Below, piece by piece: positions 24,600-32,347 of a DNA stretch of 32,347 bases. Position 1 is the first letter of the stretch. Each line of letters opens with the position of its first letter. The notes beneath the pieces were generated by a model. The model saw only the letters and a program-made list of their open reading frames with translations, did not search any database and was not told the DNA's origin. The DNA comes from an uncultured Holophagaceae bacterium. GTDB taxonomy: Bacteria; Acidobacteriota; Holophagae; Holophagales; Holophagaceae. The stretch is taken from contig CAIMBM010000186.1 of assembly GCA_903839205.1 (NCBI GenBank), forward strand, positions 1 through 32,347, read 5' to 3'. The position numbers and the translations under genes were made by a program.

Positions 24600-25949
24600 A
24601 TGAGTCAGTACGTCAACGAAGTCCTTGAGGGTCTGAAGAAGAAGGCGCCCTGGGAAAGCCTCTTCATCCAGGCCGCCACCGAGATCCTCCACTCCCTGGC
24701 GCCGGTCCTCGAGAAGGAGCCCAAGTACAAGAAGAACGCCATCCTCGAGCGCCTCGTCGAGCCCGAGCGCGCCGTCTCCTTCCGGGTGCCCTGGGTGGAC
24801 GACAAGGGCCAGATCCGCATCCATACCGGCTACCGCGTGCAGTTCAACAGCGCCATCGGGCCCTACAAGGGCGGCATCCGCTTCCATCCCAACGTCACCC
24901 TCGACACGCTGAAATTCCTGGGCTTCGAGCAGATCTTCAAGAACAGCCTCACGGGCCTGCCCATGGGCGGCGGCAAGGGCGGTTCCGCCTTCGATCCCAA
25001 CGGCAAGTCCGACGGCGAGATCATGCGCTTCTGCCAGGCCTTCATGATGGAGCTCTTCCGCCACATCGGCCCCGACACGGACGTGCCCGCCGGCGACATC
25101 GGCGTGGGGGGACGCGAAGTGGGCTACATGTTCGGGATGTACAAGAAGCTGGCCAACGAGTTCACCGGCGTGCTCACCGGCAAGGGCCAGTACTGGGGCG
25201 GCAGCCTCGTGCGTCCCGAGGCCACGGGCTACGGCGTCGTCTACTTCGCCGAGGAGATGCTGAAGACCAAGGGCGACAGCATGAAGGGCAAGAAGGTCGC
25301 CGTATCCGGCTTCGGCAACGTGGCCTGGGGCGCCGTCACCAAGGCCACCCAGCTCGGGGCGAAGGTCGTGACCATCTCCGGTCCCGATGGCTACATCTAT
25401 GACGCCGATGGGATCTCCGGCGAGAAGATCGTCCACATGGAGGAGATGCTGCGCATCGACCGCATGGCCGTGGCGCCCTACGTCCAGAAGTACAAGAGCG
25501 CCCAGTTCCATGCGGGCAAGCGCCCCTGGGAACAGGTGGTGGACGTGGCCCTGCCCTGCGCCATCCAGAACGAGCTGAACCTGGACGAGGCCAAGACCCT
25601 GCTTGCCAACGGCTGCAAGGCCGTGGTCGAGGGCGCCAACATGCCCAGCACCCTGGATGCCGTGGAGTTCTTCCAGGCCAACACGGACAAGATCCTCTAC
25701 GCCCCCGGCAAGGCCTCCAACGCCGGCGGCGTGGCCACCTCGGGCCTCGAGATGAGCCAGAACTCCATGCGCCTCGGCTGGACCGCCGAGGAAGTGGACG
25801 CCCGCCTGCACCAGATCATGGTCAACATCCACAAGTCCTGCGTGGATGCCGCCACCCGCTTCGGCACCCCCGGCAACTACGTGAACGGCGCGAATATCGC
25901 CGGCTTCCTGAAGGTGGCCGACTCGATGATCGACCAGGGGCTCGTCTAG
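24600..25949 (+). CDS. gdhA: Glutamate dehydrogenase (probably NADP-specific)
   Basis: Catalyses reductive amination of 2-oxoglutarate with ammonia to glutamate; the biosynthetic hexameric type (449 aa; E. coli GdhA is 447). Substrate and catalytic lysine motifs are GYRVQFNSAIGPYKGGIRFHP and LTGLPMGGGKGGSAFDP, followed by DVPAGDIGVGGREVGYMFG. The dinucleotide fold shows VAVSGFGNVAWGAV. The ATG follows GGAGGAACC. Codon use is strongly biased to C/G-ending codons, as in a highly expressed gene. Downstream of the nif/kinase block it offers a route for assimilating fixed ammonia; it is a separate transcript ended by the hairpin at 25967. NADP preference is inferred from family. Confidence 0.95.
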   Translation: MSQYVNEVLEGLKKKAPWESLFIQAATEILHSLAPVLEKEPKYKKNAILERLVEPERAVSFRVPWVDDKGQIRIHTGYRVQFNSAIGPYKGGIRFHPNVTLDTLKFLGFEQIFKNSLTGLPMGGGKGGSAFDPNGKSDGEIMRFCQAFMMELFRHIGPDTDVPAGDIGVGGREVGYMFGMYKKLANEFTGVLTGKGQYWGGSLVRPEATGYGVVYFAEEMLKTKGDSMKGKKVAVSGFGNVAWGAVTKATQLGAKVVTISGPDGYIYDADGISGEKIVHMEEMLRIDRMAVAPYVQKYKSAQFHAGKRPWEQVVDVALPCAIQNELNLDEAKTLLANGCKAVVEGANMPSTLDAVEFFQANTDKILYAPGKASNAGGVATSGLEMSQNSMRLGWTAEEVDARLHQIMVNIHKSCVDAATRFGTPGNYVNGANIAGFLKVADSMIDQGLV

Positions 25950-25966
25950 TCCCTGGATCTCCTCAG

Positions 25967-26004
25967 CGCAGAAAAGGGGGCCGCGAGCGGCCCCCTTTTC
26001 TGCG
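25967..26004. terminator. Strong terminator after gdhA, symmetrical
   Basis: CGCAGAAAAGGGGGCCG / CGGCCCCCTTTTCTGCG forms a perfect 17-bp stem with a 4-base CGAG loop. A and T runs lie within the stem arms, so it could act on both strands. It begins 17 bases after the gdhA stop and separates gdhA from the next gene. Confidence 0.85.
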
Positions 26005-26016
26005 TAGAACAGTAAA

Positions 26017-26031
26017 CTGCCTCAAAGGCAG
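26017..26031 (+). other. Small hairpin in the leader of the PPDK_N-fusion gene
   Basis: CTGCCT-CAA-AGGCAG is a perfect 6-bp stem ending 10 bases before the ATG at 26042, where the ribosome site (AGGG) should be. It could mask translation initiation, but this is only a positional suggestion. Confidence 0.3.
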
Positions 26032-26041
26032 GGCCTCCACA

Positions 26042-29000
26042 ATGATCAGTCGGGAATTCAACGAGATCTTCCGGAAGTACACCTCGGACAAAGAGATCTT
26101 CCATGACCTGATGCCGCTGCGCACCCGCGAGATCCTGCTGGTGGCTCCGGCCTTCGACGCCTTCACCCTGGAGCAGGATGGCCTGCTGACGGAGATCCTC
26201 TTCGAGGGCTACTACCAGCTCAACATGAGCAACCCGCCCCGGGTGATCAACGTGTCCACCCTGGACGATGCGCTGGAGAAGTGCGCCGCCCGCCACTTCG
26301 ACATGATCATCGTCATGAGCCGCCTGGGCCAGGGCGGCCATGTGGAGCTGTCCAAGGCGCTCCGGAAGGCCGCCCAGGGCATCCCGATCTACCTGCTCCT
26401 CAACGACAACGTGGAAGTCGGCGCCATGGACCGGAGGCGCCAGGAACTCCAGCGCCACTACGACCAGATCTTCGTCTGGAACGGGAACCCCGAGATCTTC
26501 ATGGCCATGGTGAAGCTGATGGAGGACCGGGCCAACGTCGAGAACGACACCAAGGTCGGCCTCACCCGGGTCATTCTGCTCGTCGAGGACAGCATCCGCT
26601 ACTACTCGCGGTACCTGCCCATCCTCTACGCCGAGATCCTCAAGCAGACCACTCGGCTGGCCAAGGATCTGACCGTGGATGGCATGACGCGCACTCTGTC
26701 CATGCGGGTCCGGCCCAAGGTGCTGCTGGCCACCACCTACGAGGAGGCCATCGCCTTTTGCGACAAGTACCAGGACTTCCTGCTCTGCGTCATCACCGAC
26801 AGGAAGTTTCCCAAGGACGGGGCCCTGGATCGAGAGGCTGGCCTCAAGGTCATCAAGGCGGTGAAGGACCGGAATCCCCACCTCCCGACCCTGCTGCAGT
26901 CCTCGGACCCCTTCAAGGAATCCTGGGCCACCGCCATCAACAGCGGCTTCCTGAACAAGAACTCGTACACGCTCGGCGCCGAGCTCTCCAATTTCTTCCA
27001 CGAGAGCCTGGGCTTCGGCGACTTCATCTTCCGCGACGAGCGGGGCGCCGAGATCGCCCGCGCCACGGACATGGAGGACCTGCAGGCCAAGCTGCGGACC
27101 GTGCCCGTGGAGTCGCTCGTCTACCATGCCTCGCGGAACCACTTCTCCGCCTGGATCATGGCCCGCGGGGAGGTCCAGGTGGCGAAGGTACTGGGGAAGT
27201 TCCGCCTGTCCGACTACCGGGACCCCGAGGAAATGCGCACCTTCCTCATCAACGTCGGCGACTATGTGCAGCGCATGAAGACCCTGGGGAAGGTGGTTCC
27301 CCTGACCGAATCCACGCCGAAGGATGAGCCCAATATCCTGCGCCTGGCCCCGGGTTCCATGGGGGGGAAGGGCCGCGGCGTCGCCTTCATCCACTCCCTG
27401 CTCTCCCGCCTGGACCTGGACAACCTGCTCCCCGAGGCGAACATCCGCATCCCCCGCTCGGCCATCATCGGCACCGAGGAGTTCAACGGCTTCATCAGCC
27501 GAAACGGCCTGCGGCAGATGCTCCAGAACGACGTCGACGACGACGCCATCAAGCGCCGCTTCCTCATGGGCTCCCTGTCCCCGGAGCTGATGGCCAGGCT
27601 GCGCCTCTTCCTGGCCAAGCATGCACGGGTGCCCCTGGCGGTGCGCTCGTCGGGCCTGCTGGAGGACAGCCTCTCCCATCCCTTCGCGGGCCTTTACAGC
27701 ACCTTCTTCCTGCCCAACAACGACCCCGACCCTTCGGTGCGCGAGGCCCAGCTCACCGAGGCCATCCGGCTGGTCTACGCCTCGGTCTATTCGAAGGCCG
27801 CGCGCTCCTACTTCCAGGCCATCGACTACAAGATCGAGGAAGAGCAGATGGCCATCCTCATCCAGGAGGTCTCGGGACGCCGCTTCGGGGACCGCTTCTA
27901 CCCGCACATCTCCGGTGTGGCCCAGTCCTTCAACTACTACCCGGTGGCCTACACCCAGCCCCAGGACGGCATCGCCAACATCGCCGTGGGCCTCGGGAAG
28001 TACGTGGTCGAGGGGGGGAAGACCTACCGCTTCGCCCCCCCCTACCCCGAGATGGACATGTTGCCCCCCAGGGAGCAGCTGCGCACCACCCAGAAGCAGT
28101 TCTACGCCCTGGACATGAGCCGCACCTCCGTGGACCTGTACGGCGGGGAGGACGCGACGCTGATCAGCCTGGACATCAGCCAGGCCGAGCAGGACGGCGC
28201 CCTCTGGCATTGCGCCTCCGTCTGGGACGCCAACGACGACCGGATCCGCGACGGCCTGGACAGCCCCGGGCCCCGCGTCGTGAACTTCCGGAACATCCTG
28301 AAGTACGACCAGTTCCCCCTCCCGAAGATCCTCCAGACCCTCCTGGAACTCATCCGCGAAGCCATGGAGACCCCCGTGGAGATCGAGTTCGCCGTTGATT
28401 TGGACAAGGACCCCGAGAACGGCAAGCCCACCTTCACCCTGCTCCAGATCAAGCACCAGCTCCTCGACAACGGCGAAGTGAACCTCTCGGTGTCGGACCT
28501 GGACCCCGCGGAGCTCTTCCTCTTCTCGGAGAAATGCGTGGGGAACGGCATCGTGGAGGGACTGCGCAACGTCGTGTGGGTGGACCCCGAGGGCTTCGAC
28601 AAGTTCGAGACCCCGGCCCTGGCCGCCCAGATCGAGCAGGTCAACGACCGGTTCCGCACCGAGGGGGGGAAGTACGTGCTGCTGGGCCCAGGCCGCTGGG
28701 GCAGCAACGACCATCACCTGGGCATCCCCATCGCGTGGTCCATGATCTCCTGCGCCCAGGTGATCGTGGAGTACGCCATGGCCAACTTCCAGGCGGACGC
28801 CTCCCTGGGCTCCCACTTCTTCCACAACGTCACCTCCCTGAACATCGGCTACTTCACCGTGCCCTACCCCCGGGGCAGCAGCCTCCTCGACTGGGACTGG
28901 CTGCGCCAGCAGCCCGAGGTCTGGCGCTCGGGCTGCCTGGTCCACAGCCGCCTCGAGGAACCTGTGCACATCGTCATGGATGGACGGCGCAGCGCCTCGG

Positions 29001-29062
29001 CCATCTTCAAGCACAAGCCAACGACGCGCACCCCGCACCCCGAGGAGGAGCCCGGGCTCTGA
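26042..29062 (+). CDS. Receiver-like / PEP-synthase ATP-binding domain fusion protein
   Basis: A 1006-aa cytoplasmic protein. Two receiver-like domains come first: ~30-165 (EILLVAPAFDAFTL, IPIYLLLNDN) and ~175-310 (VILLVEDSIRYY, VITDRKFPKDGA with Asp253 at the phosphoacceptor site, LPTLLQSSDP). A helical middle region follows, then a PPDK_N/PEP-synthase ATP-grasp-like domain with LAVRSSGLLEDSLSHPFAGLYSTF near 533 and EEQMAILIQEVSGRRFG. The C-terminal part contains KYVLLGPGRWGSNDHHLGIP. The swivelling phosphohistidine domain (TGG..SH motif) and the PEP/pyruvate barrel are absent, so it cannot be a complete PEP synthase. Similar large PEP/pyruvate-binding-domain proteins exist, but I know of no assigned function. 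It may be a regulated ATP-dependent phosphotransferase; that is speculation. Confidence 0.8.
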   Translation: MISREFNEIFRKYTSDKEIFHDLMPLRTREILLVAPAFDAFTLEQDGLLTEILFEGYYQLNMSNPPRVINVSTLDDALEKCAARHFDMIIVMSRLGQGGHVELSKALRKAAQGIPIYLLLNDNVEVGAMDRRRQELQRHYDQIFVWNGNPEIFMAMVKLMEDRANVENDTKVGLTRVILLVEDSIRYYSRYLPILYAEILKQTTRLAKDLTVDGMTRTLSMRVRPKVLLATTYEEAIAFCDKYQDFLLCVITDRKFPKDGALDREAGLKVIKAVKDRNPHLPTLLQSSDPFKESWATAINSGFLNKNSYTLGAELSNFFHESLGFGDFIFRDERGAEIARATDMEDLQAKLRTVPVESLVYHASRNHFSAWIMARGEVQVAKVLGKFRLSDYRDPEEMRTFLINVGDYVQRMKTLGKVVPLTESTPKDEPNILRLAPGSMGGKGRGVAFIHSLLSRLDLDNLLPEANIRIPRSAIIGTEEFNGFISRNGLRQMLQNDVDDDAIKRRFLMGSLSPELMARLRLFLAKHARVPLAVRSSGLLEDSLSHPFAGLYSTFFLPNNDPDPSVREAQLTEAIRLVYASVYSKAARSYFQAIDYKIEEEQMAILIQEVSGRRFGDRFYPHISGVAQSFNYYPVAYTQPQDGIANIAVGLGKYVVEGGKTYRFAPPYPEMDMLPPREQLRTTQKQFYALDMSRTSVDLYGGEDATLISLDISQAEQDGALWHCASVWDANDDRIRDGLDSPGPRVVNFRNILKYDQFPLPKILQTLLELIREAMETPVEIEFAVDLDKDPENGKPTFTLLQIKHQLLDNGEVNLSVSDLDPAELFLFSEKCVGNGIVEGLRNVVWVDPEGFDKFETPALAAQIEQVNDRFRTEGGKYVLLGPGRWGSNDHHLGIPIAWSMISCAQVIVEYAMANFQADASLGSHFFHNVTSLNIGYFTVPYPRGSSLLDWDWLRQQPEVWRSGCLVHSRLEEPVHIVMDGRRSASAIFKHKPTTRTPHPEEEPGL

Positions 29063-29090
29063 ACCGCCCCGCCCTGCCGGATCCTCCCGC

Positions 29091-29867
29091 CTAGCGACGC
29101 CCCTTCCGCTTCATGATCCGCTCGAGAATGCCCTGCTTCTTCGTCGGGCTGATGGAGGCGCCGATGATGGCTGTACTCCCCGGCTCCTGGTAGCAGAGCC
29201 CCTGATCTCCGCTCTGCTCCACATGCTTGGTCAATCCGGTTTGCAGCAGGGTCCGCACCAGCAGCCTGGCATTCGACTCCAGCTGGTCGGTGCTGAAGTC
29301 CTTGGTTTCCAGGGCGGTATTGCCGATCTGACGGACGATGCGCACGCTGAGGCGAGCCACGCGGGGCAGTTCCGACTGGGCCAGGTGGTCACCCAGGCGC
29401 TGGCTGAGGGCGCAGGTCAGGGCCTCCTCGAGTTCGTCCGCATGGGTGGCGGTCACCAGGAGGCGGTGCTTCGCCAGGTATTCGAACAGGGCAGCCTGGA
29501 TGGGATGGAACTCCCTCGACAAGCCAAAGACCGCCCTTCCAAGGCAAGCACTCAGCTTGTTAATAATCGTCACATCATCATGAATTTCGTTCCAATTAAT
29601 TGAAGAAATTTGATTGTTAAATAGTTCGACCATGGTCCGCTGGTAGCGATCGAAAAGGGCGATGGCGATGTCATCCCGTCCGTTGGGGAAGTAGTTGTAC
29701 AGGGTCTGATTGCTGACACCAGAGACGGACAGGATGTCCCTCAGCGTGGTGTCTTCAACGGGGAACTGAGCAAACAGTCCCGCCGCGGTTTCCAGAATGG
29801 CCTGGTAGGACCCACGCCCCCCATGCCTGGGTTCCAGGCCGCGCAGGATGATCACTCGTTCGTTCAT
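29091..29867 (-). CDS. TetR-family transcriptional regulator
   Basis: A 258-aa DNA-binding regulator with an N-terminal TetR helix-turn-helix: AILETAAGLFAQFPVEDTTLRDIL, then SVSGVSNQTLYNYFPNGRDDI (recognition helix around residues 46-56). The C-terminal ligand/dimer domain is not recognisable. The C-terminus is basic (KKQGILERIMKRKGRR). The segment encoding NNQISSINWNEIHDDV (about 29560-29640) is markedly AT-richer than surrounding genes. It converges on the PPDK_N-fusion gene and is divergent from the response regulator, whose promoter region it may control. Its target and ligand are unknown. The ATG at 29867 has AAGGCAG upstream. Confidence 0.87.
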   Translation of the reverse strand: MNERVIILRGLEPRHGGRGSYQAILETAAGLFAQFPVEDTTLRDILSVSGVSNQTLYNYFPNGRDDIAIALFDRYQRTMVELFNNQISSINWNEIHDDVTIINKLSACLGRAVFGLSREFHPIQAALFEYLAKHRLLVTATHADELEEALTCALSQRLGDHLAQSELPRVARLSVRIVRQIGNTALETKDFSTDQLESNARLLVRTLLQTGLTKHVEQSGDQGLCYQEPGSTAIIGASISPTKKQGILERIMKRKGRR

Positions 29868-29892
29868 CGGTCTGCCTTCCCGTTTATTTTTA

Positions 29893-29910
29893 CGATAGGC
29901 CGGTTTATCG
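29893..29910. promoter_or_regulatory. Inverted repeat upstream of the tetR-type gene
   Basis: CGATA-N8-TATCG lies 26 bases before the TetR start in an AT-rich divergent gap, a plausible autoregulatory operator for a dimeric regulator. Short arms make it weak evidence. Confidence 0.35.
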
Positions 29911-29934
29911 ATCGTTTTTTAGAACATTCACTGA

Positions 29935-29967
29935 TTGTGCATAGTTAAAACTTTTATTTATTATATT
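29935..29967 (+). promoter_or_regulatory. Possible promoter for the response regulator gene
   Basis: The AT-rich stretch TTGTGC...TATTATATTT contains a -35-like TTGTGC and -10-like TATTAT (spacing 18) or TATATT (spacing 21). It is the most promoter-like AT-rich block near this gene. Confidence 0.35.
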
Positions 29968-30081
29968 TAGATGCGTTTGAATCCTGGAATCGACAGATTC
30001 CGTGGAGGGGGTAACCATGTCCTCGTAACCCGGTTATTTCTGCACACTCCTGCCGACTTCTTGAGGCTTGAAGGGCCAGCC

Positions 30082-30570
30082 ATGTCCACCGACGCTTGCA
30101 TGCCGCTCCATGGACCCTGGCCTGGTTCCCGGCTGGAAGGCGCTTCCCCGAGGGCCTGCCCCATGGCCACAGAGCAGCCCGCCAAGGGAGCCGCGGGGAT
30201 GGCCTGCACCAAACCGGAATCCGGGTCCTGCATCCTCCTGGTGGATGACGACACGCTCATCATCGAGACCGTCGGCGGGATGCTTGCCCACCTGGGTTTC
30301 AGCCCGGTGTGCACGTTGACGGGCGAGGAGGCCCTGGCCCAGCTGGAGGCGGGCCTGGAACCCTCCCTGGTGATCCTCGACATGGACATGCCCGGCCTGG
30401 GTGGGGCCGGCACCCTGCCCCTGATCCGGAACCGGAGGCCCGAACTGCCAGTGCTGATCTCCACCGGACGCATGACTGCGAAGGTGGCCGAGCTGCTCCA
30501 GAGCCTTCCCCACGTGGGCCTGCTGCCCAAGCCCTACGGGTTCCAGGTCCTCAAGGAGCGGCTCACCTAG
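30082..30570 (+). CDS. Single-domain response regulator
   Basis: A CheY-like receiver with no output domain. Core motifs: CILLVDDDTLIIETV (acidic pair), VILDMDMPGLGG (phosphoacceptor Asp), LPVLISTG (Thr/Ser) and LLPKPYGFQVLKERL (Lys). The N-terminal ~48 residues before the domain look disordered, so the start is uncertain: ATG 29971, 30082 or 30164 are in frame. I chose 30082 because AAGG precedes it. It could accept phosphate from an orphan hybrid kinase such as the one at 22450, but they are 6 kb apart and no direct link is visible. It is followed by gmk after 86 bases. Confidence 0.85.
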   Translation: MSTDACMPLHGPWPGSRLEGASPRACPMATEQPAKGAAGMACTKPESGSCILLVDDDTLIIETVGGMLAHLGFSPVCTLTGEEALAQLEAGLEPSLVILDMDMPGLGGAGTLPLIRNRRPELPVLISTGRMTAKVAELLQSLPHVGLLPKPYGFQVLKERLT

Positions 30571-30656
30571 GCTCTCTGCCCAAGGCGGGATGCGGCCGCG
30601 CAAGGGCCCCGCCGTGGTGCGATGGGGATCCTGTAAAGTGGAACCTGGAGGCAGGC

Positions 30657-31271
30657 TTGATTCACCATCCAGGCAACGTGTTCGTGGTCTCCGCACCCTC
30701 GGGCGCGGGCAAGTCCACCCTCGTCCAGCGGCTGGTCTCGACCCTGCCGGACCTGGTCTTTTCCATCTCGTTCACCACCCGCAAACCGCGTCCCGGCGAG
30801 GTGGATGGCCGCGACTACTTCTACATCGACGACGCGCGCTTCGAGGCCATGGTCCAGGAGGGCGGCTTCGTGGAGTGGGTCGAAGTCTACGGCCACCGCT
30901 ACGGGACGGGCCGGGCCTGGCTGGACGGCATGCTGGCCTCGGGGCGCGACGTGCTGCTGGACATCGAGACCACCGGCGCCCTGAACCTCCGGCGCGCCAT
31001 TCCAGATGCGCGCATGATCTTCATCCTGCCGCCATCGGCCAAGGCCCTGGAGGAGCGCCTCCGCAGCCGGGGCAAGGATTCCGACGAGCAGATCCGCATC
31101 CGTCTGGACTACGCCCGCCACGAGATGGAGCTGTACCCAGCCTACGATTACCTGGTGACGAACGACGATCTTGAACTCGCCTACCGCCGCTTCGAGAGCA
31201 TCTTCCTCTCCATCCGCGCCACGCGGGAGCGCATGGCCCCCGAAGCGCAGAGGATCCTCGAAGGGTTCTGA
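30657..31271 (+). CDS. gmk: Guanylate kinase
   Basis: Phosphorylates GMP to GDP with ATP; essential nucleotide metabolism in the cytoplasm. P-loop SAPSGAGKST lies near the N-terminus. The GMP-binding region is SISFTTRKPRPGEVDGRDYFYI and FVEWVEVYGHRYGT; VLLDIETTGALNLR corresponds to the usual DIDxQGA segment (read here as DIETTGA), and the lid carries LRSRGKDSDEQIRIRL. The track ORF begins far upstream at 30309 in a shadow frame. A TTG at 30657 preceded by GGAGG at 5 bases gives MIHHPGNVFVVSAPSG and a normal 204-aa protein, so I assign a TTG start. The next gene starts 77 bases later. Confidence 0.93.
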   Translation: MIHHPGNVFVVSAPSGAGKSTLVQRLVSTLPDLVFSISFTTRKPRPGEVDGRDYFYIDDARFEAMVQEGGFVEWVEVYGHRYGTGRAWLDGMLASGRDVLLDIETTGALNLRRAIPDARMIFILPPSAKALEERLRSRGKDSDEQIRIRLDYARHEMELYPAYDYLVTNDDLELAYRRFESIFLSIRATRERMAPEAQRILEGF

Positions 31272-31348
31272 CCCGGTCACCGCCAAAACGCCGATTCGCC
31301 GCCAGAGCGGCCCGGGCGTATCCTGGAGGCTGTCTTCCCGGGAGCCCC

Positions 31349-32347
31349 ATGGCCCGTTTCTTCAAGCGCAACTGGATGTGGATCGTGATGGCCACCACGG
31401 TGGTGGTGGCCGGCCCCCTGCTGGCCCGGTCCAGCGGAGAGACCGCACGCCAGCGCAGCCTGGACACCCTCACGGAGATCATGGACCTGGTCCAGAAGGA
31501 CACACCCGAGCCGCCGACGCCCCGGCAGCTCACCCACGCCACCATCCAGGGCATGCTGCACACCCTGGATCCCCACTCGAACTACATGGACGAGAGCGAG
31601 TTCAAGCTGCTGCGCGAGGAGCAGAAGGGGTCCTTCTTCGGCATCGGCGCCATCATCCAGCAGCACGACCAGGGCATTGCGATCATCAGTCCCATGAAGG
31701 GCGGCCCGGCCGAGCGCATGGGCGTGCGATCCGGCGACGTCATCAAGGAGATCGACGGCGTCAGCACGGAGGGCATGAGTTCCAACGCTGCCCTGCAGAA
31801 GCTCCGGGGCGAGAAGGGCACCCTGGTGGAGCTGGCTGTGCAGCGGGCGGGCATCGCCGAACTGCTGCGCTTCTCCATCACCCGGGCCGAAGTCCCCACC
31901 AACAGCGTCTACTACAGCTTCATGCTCAACCCCACCACGGGCTTCATCCTCATCAAGGACTTCGGGGAAACCACCTCGGACGAGTTCGAGAAGGCCGTGG
32001 CCACCCTGAAGCAGCAGGGCATGAAGCAGCTCATCCTGGACCTGCGGGGCGACGGCGGAGGCGTGCTGGACGCCGCCATCGGCATCTGCCGCCAGCTGCT
32101 GGGACCCGACCAGCTCATCGTCAGCCAGAAGGGGCGGGACGGCCGCGAGGAGAACCAGACCCGGACGAGCAAGGGCTCCCAGCTCGACCCCTTTCCGCTG
32201 GTCATCCTCATCAACCGCGGCACCGCCAGCGCCAGCGAGATCGTCACCGGCGCCGTCCAGGATCACGACCGGGGCCTGGTTGTCGGCCAGACCAGCTGGG
32301 GCAAGGGGCTCGTCCAGAGCGTGCTCACCATCAACCGCTCCCGCGGC
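31349..32347 (+). CDS. S41-family C-terminal processing protease, 3' truncated by window end
   Basis: Absent from the ORF track because it is open at the window edge; I translated 333 codons without a stop. The N-terminus is MARFFKRNWMWIVMATTVVV, a signal anchor or signal peptide, so the protease acts in the periplasm. A PDZ domain follows (GSFFGIGAIIQQ, GPAERMGVRSGDVIKEIDG). The catalytic S41 domain shows KQLILDLRGDGGG, the nucleophile serine in NRGTASASEIVTGA and the lysine in TSWGKGLVQS. CtpA-type enzymes trim or degrade periplasmic proteins. Start ATG 31349 has GGGAG upstream. The remainder, beyond base 32347, is not visible. Confidence 0.92.
   Translation, partial: MARFFKRNWMWIVMATTVVVAGPLLARSSGETARQRSLDTLTEIMDLVQKDTPEPPTPRQLTHATIQGMLHTLDPHSNYMDESEFKLLREEQKGSFFGIGAIIQQHDQGIAIISPMKGGPAERMGVRSGDVIKEIDGVSTEGMSSNAALQKLRGEKGTLVELAVQRAGIAELLRFSITRAEVPTNSVYYSFMLNPTTGFILIKDFGETTSDEFEKAVATLKQQGMKQLILDLRGDGGGVLDAAIGICRQLLGPDQLIVSQKGRDGREENQTRTSKGSQLDPFPLVILINRGTASASEIVTGAVQDHDRGLVVGQTSWGKGLVQSVLTINRSRG

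Noticed and set aside
25946-29038. 1030-aa minus-strand ORF
   Set aside because: Antisense shadow of the PPDK_N-fusion gene; composition is typical of the complement of GC-biased codons (runs of G, V, H, D).

Overview
The window is a GC-rich (roughly two-thirds G+C), densely packed bacterial chromosome segment with no rRNA, tRNA, insertion sequence or CRISPR array visible. Its centre is a compact molybdenum nitrogenase operon of the type found in anaerobes. NifD is long (531 aa) with a ~50-residue insertion, and NifK is short (~457 aa) with no N-terminal extension, as in Clostridium-type (Group II) enzymes. With the glcDEF operon, the NADP-type glutamate dehydrogenase and the overall protein style, this suggests a diazotrophic anaerobe or facultative anaerobe. 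My guess is Acidobacteriota (Holophaga/Geothrix relatives), but that is inference from general appearance and no marker gene here proves it.

Layout: (1) 1-3981, plus strand: a terminator from an upstream gene, DNA polymerase IV (dinB), and a three-gene polar amino-acid ABC transporter (binding protein, permease, ATPase). (2) 4022-7805, minus: glycolate oxidase operon glcD-glcE-glcF with overlapping stops and starts. (3) 8129-9919, plus: an unrecognised 179-aa protein, a secreted Cache-domain protein and a lipoprotein. (4) 9936-20403, minus: nifH-nifD-nifK-nifE-nifN-nifB-ferredoxin-mop-draT-draG, one probable transcription unit. (5) 20607-22151/22211, minus: nifA. (6) 22450-24288, plus, divergent from nifA: a membrane hybrid histidine kinase. 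(7) 24600-29062, plus: gdhA, a strong terminator, then a 1006-aa protein joining two receiver-like domains to a PEP-synthase-type ATP-binding domain. (8) 29091-29867, minus: a TetR-type regulator. (9) 30082-32347, plus: a single-domain response regulator, guanylate kinase (TTG start) and a truncated S41 C-terminal processing protease.

How the genes fit together: NifA (GAF-AAA-Fis) with sigma-54 would activate nifH. Matching -24/-12 promoters (TGGCATG...GCTA) are visible before both nifH and nifA, and two CTGTTC palindromes lie about 85-135 bp upstream of the predicted nifH transcription start. NifHDK is the enzyme. NifB and NifEN build the FeMo-cofactor. The 2Fe-2S ferredoxin may supply electrons and Mop binds molybdate. 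DraT/DraG would switch NifH off and on by ADP-ribosylation of Arg97. GdhA can assimilate the ammonia formed. nifU, nifS, nifV, nifX, nifI, nifL, glnB and molybdate transport genes are not in the window.

Points most worth a second look: a Group II-type nitrogenase paired with DraT/DraG rather than NifI1/NifI2; the paired sigma-54 promoters, one of which argues for a later nifA start; RNA hairpins in the nifH-nifD and nifD-nifK gaps; and the large receiver/PPDK_N fusion protein of unknown function.
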